A DNA stretch of 64,000 nt from NCBI GenBank assembly GCA_005938025.2, contig VCCI02000004.1, positions 1-64,000 on the forward strand. The letters are read 5' to 3'. This DNA is from Inquilinus sp. KBS0705. GTDB lineage: Bacteria; Bacteroidota; Bacteroidia; Sphingobacteriales; Sphingobacteriaceae. The notes under the pieces are model-generated. The model searched no databases. It had not been told where the DNA came from and worked only from the letters and a program-made list of their open reading frames with translations. The position numbers and the translations under genes were made by a program. This document shows, in pieces, positions 1-9,300 of this stretch. The stretch's first letter is position 1; each line of letters opens with the position of its first letter.

Positions 1-145
1 ACACTTGTTTTGAAATACAAAGTCCTCATCCCTACATCCTACCCTAAACCACCTAATAATTACCCGGTTTTGTAACTTATTATACACAGTTCGCATAATT
101 ATTAATTACTTGCTAAATTTAGCTTGTATTAATCACCACATCACA
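1..145. other. Left-edge spacer upstream of the first gene
   Basis: AT-rich leader with no coding signal. A partial -7-like octamer TAAATTTA (7 of 8 to TAnnTTTG) lies at 114-121, about 25 nt before the chosen ATG at 146. No convincing -33 box is visible. What lies upstream is outside the window. Confidence 0.4.
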
Positions 146-2008
146 ATGAGAAAGATCTACGCCTTTTTATTTTTTATTTGTGCGGCTACCTCTGCTTTTG
201 CGCAAAGCAATTACGTAACAGAGCACTACACTAAAAAAGATGTTTACATCACCATGCGCGATGGTATTAAACTCTTCACCTCCATATATACCCCTAAAGA
301 TGCATCAAAGGATAATAAATACCCTATAATGATGCAGCGCACCTGCTACAGCATCGCCCCTTACGGCGAAACTAAATACCCCGGCCAGTTGGGCCCGTCA
401 AAATACATGATGCAGGAGGGTTATATTTTTGTGTACCAGGATGTGCGCGGCCGCTACAAAAGCGAAGGCACCTGGACCAACATGACCCCGGTGATTGATG
501 ATAAAAAAAGCAAAAAGGATGTGGACGAAGGATCGGATACTTATGACACTATTGATTGGCTGATAAAAAACGTTACCGGTAACAACGGCAAAGTGGGCCA
601 ATGGGGCATTAGCTATCCGGGCTTTTATACTGCCGCCGGCATACTAAGCGGCCACCCCGCGTTAAAGGCATCATCGCCGCAGGCACCTATCTCCGATTTC
701 TTTTTTGACGATTTCCACCATAACGGTGCTTTTATTGAAAGTTATTTTTTCACCTTCCCGGTATTTGGTGTACAAAAAAAGGATACCACAGCTAATAGCT
801 GGTTTACCAGCCAAATGATAAACCCAGGCACCAAGGATGGCTACCAATTTTTGCTTGACCTTGGTCCGCTAAAAAACGCGCAGAAATACTATAAAGACAA
901 CTTTTACTGGCAGGAAACCATTGACCACCCCAGCTATGACGAGTTTTGGCAAAAACGTGGTTTGTTAAAACACTACAACAAGGTTAAACCGGCGGTAATG
1001 CTGGTTGGCGGCTGGTTTGATGCCGAGGATTTGACAGGCCCGCTGGCTATTTACAAAACCATAGAGAAGAAAGACCCTAATGCTTACAATACCATTGTAA
1101 TGGGTCCGTTTGGGCATGGCAGGTGGTCGCGAGAGACGGGGCACACCATGCACAGCAACATCTACTTTGGCGATAGCATTGCCACTTTCTATCAAAAAAG
1201 CATCGAGCAGAAGTTTTTTAACCATTTCCTGAAAGGTAACGGCGATAAAAACAGTGGCCTGCCCGAAGCCTATATGTTTAATACCGGCAAAAAAGAATGG
1301 CAAACATTTGATAAATGGCCTTCGCCGGCAGCTACACATCAAAAGCTTTACCTAAGCGCCGATGGCAAACTTGCCGAAGCACAGCCTGCCACACAAGCCG
1401 GTACCAGCTTTGTAAGCGACCCGCTAAAGCCCGTACCTTATACGGAGGATAATACCACAACAGTTGGCTTTACACCGCATAATTACATGAGCGAGGACCA
1501 GCGCTTTGCCGGCCGCCGCACCGATGTATTGGTTTTTCAGACAGATATACTGGCCGATGATGTTACCCTTGGCGGCGAAATAATGGCGAAGCTTAAAGTA
1601 GCCACTACCGGCACCGATGCCGATTGGATTGTGAAACTGATAGATGTTTACCCGGCAAACGAGCCTAACAACGCTTATATGCCCAACAAAAACATTATCC
1701 TGAGCAATTACTGGCAAATGGTGCGGTCGCAAATAATGCCGGCGCGTTTCCGTAACAGTTTTGAAAAACCGGAGGCCATGGTGCCAAACCAAAAAACTGA
1801 TGTCAACTTTCACCTGAACGATGTGCTGCATACCTTTAAAAAGGGCCATCGTATAATGATACAAGTACAAAGCACATCGTTTCCGCTGTATGCGCGTAAC
1901 CCGCAAAAATTTGTAGAAAACCCATACAAAGCCGAAGAAAGCGATTACATAAAAGCAACCCACACGGTATTTAACGATAGTTATATAGATGTGGAGGTGT
2001 TGAAGTAG
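146..2008 (+). CDS. Secreted CocE/NonD-family (S15) serine hydrolase
   Basis: Alpha/beta-hydrolase of the CocE/NonD, X-Pro dipeptidyl-peptidase-like (S15) family. Such proteins are acyl hydrolases or peptidases; the substrate here is unknown. The reading frame is open from a TTG at 110, but the ATG at 146 begins a clean signal peptide (about 20 residues ending AFAQ), so I start there (620 aa). The nucleophile motif G-I-S-Y-P-G puts the catalytic Ser near residue 156. The GGWFD segment and the GPFGHGRW segment fit the acid and His regions. The C-terminal half fits the PepX_C beta-sandwich. The protein is probably periplasmic. It is followed after 80 nt by a secreted M1 peptidase on the same strand, suggesting a shared role in peptide breakdown (inference). 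Confidence 0.85.
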   Translation: MRKIYAFLFFICAATSAFAQSNYVTEHYTKKDVYITMRDGIKLFTSIYTPKDASKDNKYPIMMQRTCYSIAPYGETKYPGQLGPSKYMMQEGYIFVYQDVRGRYKSEGTWTNMTPVIDDKKSKKDVDEGSDTYDTIDWLIKNVTGNNGKVGQWGISYPGFYTAAGILSGHPALKASSPQAPISDFFFDDFHHNGAFIESYFFTFPVFGVQKKDTTANSWFTSQMINPGTKDGYQFLLDLGPLKNAQKYYKDNFYWQETIDHPSYDEFWQKRGLLKHYNKVKPAVMLVGGWFDAEDLTGPLAIYKTIEKKDPNAYNTIVMGPFGHGRWSRETGHTMHSNIYFGDSIATFYQKSIEQKFFNHFLKGNGDKNSGLPEAYMFNTGKKEWQTFDKWPSPAATHQKLYLSADGKLAEAQPATQAGTSFVSDPLKPVPYTEDNTTTVGFTPHNYMSEDQRFAGRRTDVLVFQTDILADDVTLGGEIMAKLKVATTGTDADWIVKLIDVYPANEPNNAYMPNKNIILSNYWQMVRSQIMPARFRNSFEKPEAMVPNQKTDVNFHLNDVLHTFKKGHRIMIQVQSTSFPLYARNPQKFVENPYKAEESDYIKATHTVFNDSYIDVEVLK

Positions 2009-2088
2009 GGGGATAAAAGGTTAGAGATTGGGGCTTAGTTCCTATCTGCTTTAAAGAATTTAGATTTAATAATACTGATAATAAACGA

Positions 2089-3744
2089 ATGAAAATAAAC
2101 CACAAGCTTTTATGCTTTACAGCATTGCTGCTGTTACCATACCTTACCTTTGCCCAAGGCCGTCGCGAAACATTTACCCGTGCCGATACTTTGCGCGGCA
2201 TGCTTACGCCATTACGTACCTGCTACGACATTAACTATTATCACCTGGATGTGAAGTTTGATATCGATAATAAATACATTAGCGGTAACGTGTTGTTCAA
2301 GTTCACTACGGTTGATGATTTCACCAAGCTACAGTTCGATCTGTTTGCCAATCTAAAAGTAGATAAGGTGGTTTACAAAGGCCAGGAAGTACCATTTACC
2401 CGCGAATTTAACGCGGTGTTTGTCACCTTCCCTAAAACTATTGCCAAAGGCACAAAGGATGGATTTACCGTATACTATTCGGGCAACCCAACCATTGCCA
2501 AACGCGCCCCATGGGATGGCGGTATAGAGTATAATGTAGATTCGCTTGGCCATAAATGGGTATCAACCGCCTGCCAGGGCATAGGCGCCAGTATATGGTG
2601 GCCTACAAAAGACCACCAGGCCGATGAGGTAGATAGCGCGCTGATTAGTATAAGTGTGCCTGACGGCTTAAAAGATGTATCAAACGGGCGTTTACGCAAG
2701 GTTACCAAGCTAAAGGATAGCTACACTCGTTTCGATTGGTTTGTATCTAACCCCATCAATAACTACGACATTGAAGCCAACATTGGCGATTACGCGCACT
2801 ACTCGGGCGTATACAATGGCGAAAAAGGTAAGCTGACCATGGATTTTTGGCCGCTAAGCTATAACCTGGAGAAAGCCAAAAAACAATGGGGCGAAAATGC
2901 ACCCAAAATGCTCAAAGCTTTTGAACACTGGTTTGGCCCCTACCCTTTTTACGAAGATGGCTACAAACTGGTGGAGAGCCATCACCTGGGTATGGAGCAC
3001 CAAAGCGGCACAGCTTATGGCAATCACTACCAAAACGGCTACCTGGGTCGCGATCTATCGGGCACTGGCTGGGGTTTAAAATGGGATTTTATTGTGGTAC
3101 ACGAAAGTGGCCACGAATGGTTTGGCAACAACATTACCAGTAAGGATGTTGCCGATATGTGGGTACACGAAAGCTTCACCAACTACAGCGAATCGTTATT
3201 TATTGAAGATAACTGGGGCAAACAGGCCGGGCAGGAATATGTGCACGGTACCCGTATGGCCATCCAGAACGCCGCCCCTATACAAGGGCCGTATAACGTA
3301 AACAGATCAGGTTCGGGCGATATGTATTATAAAGGCGGCAATATGCTGAACATGATACGCACCATTATAAACGACGATGAAAAATGGCGAAGTATTTTGC
3401 GCGGGTTAAACAAAACCTTTTACCACAAAACCGTAACCTACGAGGATATTACAGGCTATATAAACGAGCAAAGCGGCAAAAACCTTAACCCTGTATTTGA
3501 GCAGTATTTAAAATACACCACCTTACCTACGCTGGAGTTTATGAACATTAACGGTAAAATGATGGTGCGCTGGGTAGCCGATGTGCATGGTTTTAACATG
3601 CCGGTTAAAGTGCGCGTTAAAGGCGGCGAGTATAAATTCATCATCCCTAAAACAAGCTTTGCCCCGCTTGAGCTTGACGGCGCAACTAAAGACAACATTG
3701 AGGTAGATACCTTTAACTATTACATTGGTGTATTAGTAGATTAA
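2089..3744 (+). CDS. Secreted M1-family zinc metallopeptidase
   Basis: Gluzincin aminopeptidase-like protein of 551 aa with a signal peptide of about 23 residues ending TFAQ. The zinc site is complete: HExxH at H338/E339/H342 with the third ligand E361 exactly 19 residues after H342. The exopeptidase motif usually written GxMEN reads G301-M302-E303-H304, so the last residue differs from the textbook motif. A Tyr in DMYYKGG is a candidate transition-state residue. At 551 aa it is shorter than full-length M1 aminopeptidases (about 850 aa) and lacks their large C-terminal helical domain, as is common for Bacteroidota secreted M1 proteins. A strong terminator follows directly. Confidence 0.9.
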   Translation: MKINHKLLCFTALLLLPYLTFAQGRRETFTRADTLRGMLTPLRTCYDINYYHLDVKFDIDNKYISGNVLFKFTTVDDFTKLQFDLFANLKVDKVVYKGQEVPFTREFNAVFVTFPKTIAKGTKDGFTVYYSGNPTIAKRAPWDGGIEYNVDSLGHKWVSTACQGIGASIWWPTKDHQADEVDSALISISVPDGLKDVSNGRLRKVTKLKDSYTRFDWFVSNPINNYDIEANIGDYAHYSGVYNGEKGKLTMDFWPLSYNLEKAKKQWGENAPKMLKAFEHWFGPYPFYEDGYKLVESHHLGMEHQSGTAYGNHYQNGYLGRDLSGTGWGLKWDFIVVHESGHEWFGNNITSKDVADMWVHESFTNYSESLFIEDNWGKQAGQEYVHGTRMAIQNAAPIQGPYNVNRSGSGDMYYKGGNMLNMIRTIINDDEKWRSILRGLNKTFYHKTVTYEDITGYINEQSGKNLNPVFEQYLKYTTLPTLEFMNINGKMMVRWVADVHGFNMPVKVRVKGGEYKFIIPKTSFAPLELDGATKDNIEVDTFNYYIGVLVD

Positions 3745-3758
3745 ATAAGAAGTTTTAA

Positions 3759-3800
3759 AAAACCCGCCATGCCGAACTCGTTTAGCATGGCGGGTTTTTA
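3759..3800 (+). terminator. Intrinsic terminator after the M1 peptidase
   Basis: A 12-bp stem (AACCCGCCATGC, 3761-3772, with GCATGGCGGGTT, 3785-3796) and a 12-nt loop are followed by a T run. A matching A run on the other side means it could also act on the minus strand. Confidence 0.9.
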
Positions 3801-3863
3801 TTTTCAAAATAGTGCAACGTTTTAGTTACATCTGCGTCTAATAAAAACAAACTAAAAACCCCA

Positions 3864-4583
3864 ATGAAAGCACTACAAAAAATTTTAATGGCTGCCTTAT
3901 TCGTCGCCATAAGCAGCTATAGCTTTGCAAAAACCACCATTGCCAAAGCTTTTGATAGCGAAGACCGCCACTTAACCGGCTTTAACGCTGTACGCGTTGC
4001 CGGGTCATTTGATGTTTATATTGTACAAGGTTCTACCGAATCAGTTAAGGTTGAGGCACCGTCGGATGTTATTGGTAACATAGTTACCGAGGTTGAAGAC
4101 GGTGTATTGGTAATACGCAACAAAAAAAGTATCAACTGGAACTGGACAGGTAATAAAAAGATGGTGATCTATGTTTCCATCAAAGATGTAACCGGTGTTA
4201 GCCTTGCAGGTTCGGGCGATGTTTATTTTAAAGAGGGCTTAAAAGCTCCTTCTTTCAAATTAAAGCTAACCGGCTCGGGCGACATTACAGGCAAACTGGA
4301 TGTTAAGAATTTAGAAAGCAGCATTTCGGGCTCTGGTGATATTACTGTAACCGGCCGTGCCGAAACTTCAACCGTAAGCGTAGTAGGCTCGGGCGATTAT
4401 ACTGCTCAAGACCTAACTACTACCACTACATCAGTAAGGGTAGCAGGTTCGGGCGATGCAAGGGTTAACGCTTCATTAAAAATTGATGCCTCGGTTGTAG
4501 GCTCGGGCGATGTACACTATACTGGTGGCGCTACCAACATTTCCAGCTCAAAAGCAGGAAGCGGCAGCATCAGCAGGATGTAA
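3864..4583 (+). CDS. GIN-domain (DUF2807) putative auto-transporter adhesin
   Basis: 239-aa exported protein with an N-terminal signal sequence ending about residue 22 (SYSFA). The rest is a DUF2807 'head GIN' domain, a right-handed beta-helix-like fold seen in Bacteroidota surface or periplasmic proteins. It shows the family's repeated G-S-G-D turns: six GSGD copies spaced 18-24 residues apart plus a final GSGS. No catalytic residues are apparent and the function is unknown; an adhesin role is only a family label. It stands alone between two terminators. The start is the only ATG that gives a signal peptide. Confidence 0.85.
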   Translation: MKALQKILMAALFVAISSYSFAKTTIAKAFDSEDRHLTGFNAVRVAGSFDVYIVQGSTESVKVEAPSDVIGNIVTEVEDGVLVIRNKKSINWNWTGNKKMVIYVSIKDVTGVSLAGSGDVYFKEGLKAPSFKLKLTGSGDITGKLDVKNLESSISGSGDITVTGRAETSTVSVVGSGDYTAQDLTTTTTSVRVAGSGDARVNASLKIDASVVGSGDVHYTGGATNISSSKAGSGSISRM

Positions 4584-4604
4584 TATAAGTAAAAGCTTTA
4601 CGCA

Positions 4605-4650
4605 AAAAAAAGAGGGGCTCGTGATGATCACGAGCCCCTCTTTTTTTTAT
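4605..4650. terminator. Bidirectional terminator between GIN protein and trxA
   Basis: Perfect 14-bp stem (AGAGGGGCTCGTGA, 4611-4624, with its complement at 4628-4641) and a 3-nt loop, with an A run on the left and a T run on the right. It serves the two convergent genes. Confidence 0.95.
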
Positions 4651-4658
4651 GTTGAGCG

Positions 4659-4979
4659 TTATGCTAATTGCTTAGCCAGTTTATCAGCCAATACTGATTT
4701 TGGAACTGCGCCTATTTGCTTGTCTACAATTTCGCCATTTTTGAAGTATAACAAGGCCGGGATATTACGGATGCCATACTTTACAGAAATACCGGGATTA
4801 AGGTCAACATTTACTTTACCTACAACGGCTTTGCCATCGTATTCTTTAGCAATATCTTCTACTACAGGGCCAACCATTCTACATGGACCGCACCACTCTG
4901 CCCAAAAATCAACAAGTACCGGTTTATCTGATTTAAGAACAAGTTCTTCAAAGTTTGCATCAGTTATTTCTAAAGCCAT
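4659..4979 (-). CDS. trxA: Thioredoxin
   Basis: Cytoplasmic thiol-disulfide oxidoreductase of 106 aa, the standard length for Trx1. The active site WCGPC has its cysteines at C30 and C33. The cis-proline loop is I73-P74 (NIPALLYF), and the buried Asp and Trp context (VLVDFWAEW) is intact. There is no signal peptide. It is a single-gene unit with its own promoter (5006-5038) and a shared terminator downstream. The ATG is preceded by an A/T-rich leader without Shine-Dalgarno sequence, as in most genes here. Confidence 0.96.
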   Translation of the reverse strand: MALEITDANFEELVLKSDKPVLVDFWAEWCGPCRMVGPVVEDIAKEYDGKAVVGKVNVDLNPGISVKYGIRNIPALLYFKNGEIVDKQIGAVPKSVLADKLAKQLA

Positions 4980-5005
4980 GATTTATATTTTTAAATTTTG
5001 TTGTA

Positions 5006-5038
5006 CAAATATATACTATTCAAATAGCTTGCCACAAG
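5006..5038 (-). promoter_or_regulatory. Bacteroidota-type promoter of trxA
   Basis: On the minus strand, a perfect -7 element TATATTTG (5006-5013) is preceded by CTTG (5035-5038, 3 of 4 to TTTG) at a 21-nt spacer. This fits the TTTG/TAnnTTTG consensus of the primary sigma factor of this phylum. Confidence 0.65.
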
Positions 5039-5110
5039 TACCCGCATGACAATGTGACAATTATATTATTAACACCTACCTATTTGACAGTGGCTTTATT
5101 AACAATCCTA

Positions 5111-5866
5111 TTATAAATTATACATACCACCATCAGCAATTAATTCGGCACCTAATAAATAGGTAGAATCATCGGAAGCGAAGAAAGTAATTATTTTGGC
5201 CAGCTCGTCCATGGTACCAAAGCGGCCGATAGGTATTAGTTTAGTAATCGCCTCATCCCTTTGCTGTGACTGATTATCTGTAAGTCCCAGCTTTCCGGCG
5301 CTGTGTAATGGTGTACCTACAGGGCCGGGGCTTACCGAATTCACTCTTATGCGGCGCGGTAAAAGTTCGGCAGCCAGGTTTTTGGTGAGCGAAAGCAAAG
5401 CCGCTTTACTTGCTGCATAAACACTTGCACCCGGCATACCAATGTGCGCATTAATAGAGGTGTTAAACACAATAGAGCCGCCATCATTTACAAGAGGCAA
5501 TAATTGCTGCAAGGTAAAATAAGCACCCTTGAAGTTTACATCCATTATCTCATCAAACATATCCTCGCTCATTTGGTCAACCGAGTTAAACTTACCTATG
5601 CCGGCGTTAATAAATATAATATCGATATTGGGGGCAACGGCTTTTACCTGGGCACCAAGGGTTTTTATTTGCGCCATATCACCACTATCGGCAATTACGC
5701 CCGACGCATTGCTGCCAAGCAGGGCAACTGCTTCATCAATAGCTTTTTGGTTACGCCCTGTGATGATCACTTTTGCACCCTGGGCGATAAATTCTTGTGC
5801 TGTGGCCAGGCCTATTCCACTATTTCCGCCTGTTATTACGGCTGTTTTATTAGCTAACTTTTTCAT
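5111..5866 (-). CDS. Short-chain dehydrogenase/reductase (SDR)
   Basis: Classical SDR of 251 aa, expected to be an NAD(P)-dependent oxidoreductase. The cofactor glycine motif TGGNSGIG lies at residues 12-19. The catalytic residues are S137, Y150 and K154 (YAASK). The NNAG-equivalent reads INAG. The substrate cannot be told from sequence. It is divergent from an HxlR-type regulator across 130 nt. This SDR/HxlR pairing is common, and such regulators often sense electrophiles or quinones and control the neighbouring oxidoreductase (inference for this pair). Confidence 0.9.
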   Translation of the reverse strand: MKKLANKTAVITGGNSGIGLATAQEFIAQGAKVIITGRNQKAIDEAVALLGSNASGVIADSGDMAQIKTLGAQVKAVAPNIDIIFINAGIGKFNSVDQMSEDMFDEIMDVNFKGAYFTLQQLLPLVNDGGSIVFNTSINAHIGMPGASVYAASKAALLSLTKNLAAELLPRRIRVNSVSPGPVGTPLHSAGKLGLTDNQSQQRDEAITKLIPIGRFGTMDELAKIITFFASDDSTYLLGAELIADGGMYNL

Positions 5867-5885
5867 TATCTTTGTTTTAATACAT

Positions 5886-5917
5886 CAAATGTAGGTGCAA
5901 TCTAATCATTTGGCAAG
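5886..5917 (-). promoter_or_regulatory. Candidate promoter of the SDR gene
   Basis: On the minus strand, -7 element TACATTTG (5886-5893, full match to TAnnTTTG) lies 20 nt downstream of CTTG (5914-5917). The inverted repeat GGTGCA (5894-5899) / TGCACC (5920-5925) covers the spacer and -33 region, so it is a candidate operator for the divergent HxlR regulator. Confidence 0.55.
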
Positions 5918-5996
5918 AATGCACCATTTTGTTTGCAGCGCACTATTTGGTAGGATATGGGCGCAATCGGTTTAAATCCATTTTCAATTTATTAAG

Positions 5997-6395
5997 ATGA
6001 CAAAACAAAGACACCCGGAATACACATGCAGCATGGAAGCGGCCTTAAGTGTAATAAGCGGTAAGTGGAAATTGAAAATACTGAACCAATTATTAAACGG
6101 ACCGAGGCGTTACAGCGAAATAAACCGCAACATAACCGGCATTACTGAAAAGATGCTATCGCAGCAGCTACGAGAATTGGAAGAGGATAAAATTATAACC
6201 CGAAAAGTTTACCCCGAAGTGCCCCCACGCGTTGAATACGCCTTTACCGACCTGGGCAAACGCCTTACAGATATTTTTTACACCTTAGAAATTTGGGGCA
6301 GCCATTTTTTAAGCGAAAACAGGGATACTATTAAAGTAGCCGATATTAGCTGTTATACCTTAAAAGATACCGCGCCGCAAGCCCTAAGCAACTAA
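5997..6395 (+). CDS. HxlR-family winged-helix transcriptional regulator
   Basis: 132-aa DNA-binding protein of the HxlR/MarR-like type. It has the family's early cysteine (C11 in YTCSMEAAL), the GKWKLKIL helix, a helix-turn-helix at about residues 39-67 (YSEINR...MLSQQLREL) and the wing PPRVEYAFTDLGK. HxlR proteins act as dimers, several of them switching by oxidation or alkylation of the early Cys. It probably controls the divergent SDR. Its stop codon interlocks with that of dnaE on the other strand (CTAA at 6392-6395). Confidence 0.92.
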   Translation: MTKQRHPEYTCSMEAALSVISGKWKLKILNQLLNGPRRYSEINRNITGITEKMLSQQLRELEEDKIITRKVYPEVPPRVEYAFTDLGKRLTDIFYTLEIWGSHFLSENRDTIKVADISCYTLKDTAPQALSN

Positions 6396-9300
6396 AGCAA
6401 CACCGCCTGCATATTGGTTAAACTGTATATATCGGCCATCAGGTCGTCGCTTGGGCTTACCTTATGTGTTTTTGATAGCAAGTTAACATACATGGCCTCT
6501 TCGCCGTCGTTTATTTTGAATTTAAGCTGGCAGCTTTTTGCCGGGTACTTTTCGTTATTGGTATTGATAACTTGTTGCAGGCTATCCAGCAATTGATTGT
6601 TTAAGGCGCGCACATCCAAACAAACCGTTAACGATTTGGTGAGCTTATCGCGCATTTCTGATAACAGGCACATGGTGGTTATGCGCAGGTCCCAATTATC
6701 TTTTTGGCGGAATTTTTCTTCGATGTTACCCTTTATATGTAAAAAGTAACCCTCTACCATCAGGTTGCGGAATTTCACATAGTCTTCGCCAAAAAAGGCA
6801 AATTCGTACGATTCGTTGTAATCTTCTAAAACAAAAGCACCAAAGGGCTTACCCATTTTAGTAAATTTATGCTGCACGCTTGATACCAGCCCGCCTATGC
6901 ATATTTCGCCGCGTTTACGTAGGTTAGCCAAGTTGTTCATCACCTCTTCACCCCCCTCGCCCGAGCGGGCTTTTTGGATGTTCTTTAGTTCGGTAATGGT
7001 GGTATTGCAGTATTTATCTATTTCGAATTTAAAATTATCTAAAGGGTGGCCGGTTAGGTAAATACCAATCACCTCCTTTTCGTATTTCAGCTTTTCTATA
7101 AGCGCCCATTCCTCGGCATCGGGCATTGCCGGTTCGGGTATATACGATGCCACCGACCCGCCAAATAACGACGACTGCGAGCTGCTTTGCGTATTTTGGT
7201 AATCGTTACCATATTTAATAAGGCGTTCTATACCGGTTAACAGGCCGTTTTCTGTTTTGGCAAAAAATTGTGCACGGTTTAAATCAAATTCATCAAACGC
7301 GCCGCCATAAACCAAATTTTCGTAAGCCTTGCGGTTTACTGATCGTGTGTTAGATCGTTGCGCAAAATCGTAAACGCTTTTATATGGGCCGCGTTCTGTA
7401 CGTTCTTCAATAATACTTTCAACAGCCTTTTCGCCTACGCCTTTTACGCCGGTAAGCCCAAAACGTACCTGCCCCTTTTTATTTACGGCGAAAGCCATGT
7501 CGCTCTCGTTAATATCAGGACCTAATACCTCAACACCCATACGGCGGCACTCCTCCATAAAGAAGGTGATCTTCTCCATGTTATTTTGGTTGTTCAATAC
7601 CGCCGCCATATATTCTGACGGATATTTTGCCTTTAAATAAGCCGTTTGATAGGCCACAAAAGCATAACAAGTAGAGTGCGATTTATTAAACGCGTATTGG
7701 GCAAATGCTTTCCAGTCGTTCCAAATTTTGGTAAGCTTATCTTTAGGGTGACCTTTGGCTATGGCGCCATCCATAAACTGGGCCTCCATTTTGTTGAGTA
7801 CGTCAATTTGCTTTTTACCCATTGCTTTACGCAAAACGTCGGCATCGCCCTTACTAAAGCCTGCCAGCTTTTGCGACAGAAGCATCACCTGCTCCTGGTA
7901 TACGGTAATACCATAGGTTTCGCCCAGGTATTCTTCCATATCAGCCAGATCGAAAACAATGGGTTCTAAGCCATGCTTACGTTTAATAAAGTTGGGTATA
8001 TACTCTATCGGCCCCGGGCGGTATAGGGCGTTCATGGCAATCAGGTCTTCAAATTTATCGGGCTTTAGGTCGCGCAGATACATTTGCATACCGTCGCTTT
8101 CAAACTGGAAAGTACCGTTGGTATCGCCACGCTGGTAAAGCTCATAAGTTTCCTGGTCGTCAAGCGGAATATAATCTATATCAATTTCAACACCATGATT
8201 TTGCTTTATTAGCCTTAGCGCATCCTTAATAATGGTAAGGGTTTTAAGGCCCAAAAAGTCCATCTTAATTACGCCGGCGTCTTCAATTACACGGCCATCA
8301 TATTGGGTAACCAGCAGGTCCGAATCTTTGGCTGTTGCTACGGGTACAATATCCGTAAGGTCATAAGGCGCTATGATGATACCTGCGGCATGCACACCTG
8401 TGTTACGTACCGATCCTTCCAGCTTTTCGGCCTCGCGTAATACTATACCCTTTAAATCCGGCGATTTGTATATCACCTGCAATTCGGGCACCTGCTCAAT
8501 AGCGGTTTTTAGGTTAATGCCTAATGTTTCGGGCACCAATTTTTTTAAGGCGTTCACTTCAGACAGTGGCATATCCAACACACGGCCTACATCCTGTATA
8601 CTGGTACGGGCAGCCATCGAGCCGTAGGTAATAATTTGGGCTACCTGGTTTTTGCCATATTTATCAACCACATAGTCTATAACCTTTTGGCGGCCGGCAT
8701 CATCAAAGTCCGTATCAATATCGGGCATGCTCTTCCTGTCGGGGTTAAGGAAACGCTCGAACAGGAGGTTATACTTCAGTGGGTCGATATTGGTGATACC
8801 TGTACAATAGGCCACCACCGATCCCGCTGCCGAACCACGACCGGGGCCAATAAATACGCCCATATCGCGCCCTGCTTTTATAAAGTCGGCCACAATTAAA
8901 AAGTACCCGGCAAAACCCATGGTACGTATAGTAAACAGCTCGAAGTTGATGCGTTCCTCAGCTTCGGGGCTAATATCTTTATAACGCTCTTTGGCACCTA
9001 AAAAGGTAAGGTGCTTTAAATACTCCCATTGATTAAGGGTATCGGCATCGGGCGTTTTGTGTATTTTAAATTCTTCGGGTATAACATAGTTAGGCAATAA
9101 AATATCCCTTTTTAGCTTTAAGGTTTCTACCTTATCCACTATCTCGTTAGTGTTATCTAACGACTCGGGGATATCATGAAACAGTTTACCCATTTCGGCC
9201 TGCGTTTTAAAATAAAACTGGTCGTTAGGGAACCCAAAGCGGTAGCCCTTACCTCCTTCTTCATCAGTAGCAATGGGGGTGCTTTGCATATCGCCGGTGT

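Noticed and set aside
2009..2088. 7-nt periodicity (AGGTTAG, GGCTTAG) in the spacer before the first M1 gene
   Set aside because: No complementary arm is present, so I did not count it with the palindromic elements.
4210..4580. Repeated GSGD-coding segments as a DNA tandem repeat
   Set aside because: Spacing and DNA sequence vary; the repetition is at protein level and normal for DUF2807.
4510..5049. 179-aa plus-strand frame across the GIN gene end and trxA
   Set aside because: It crosses a strong terminator and runs antisense to trxA; chance frame.
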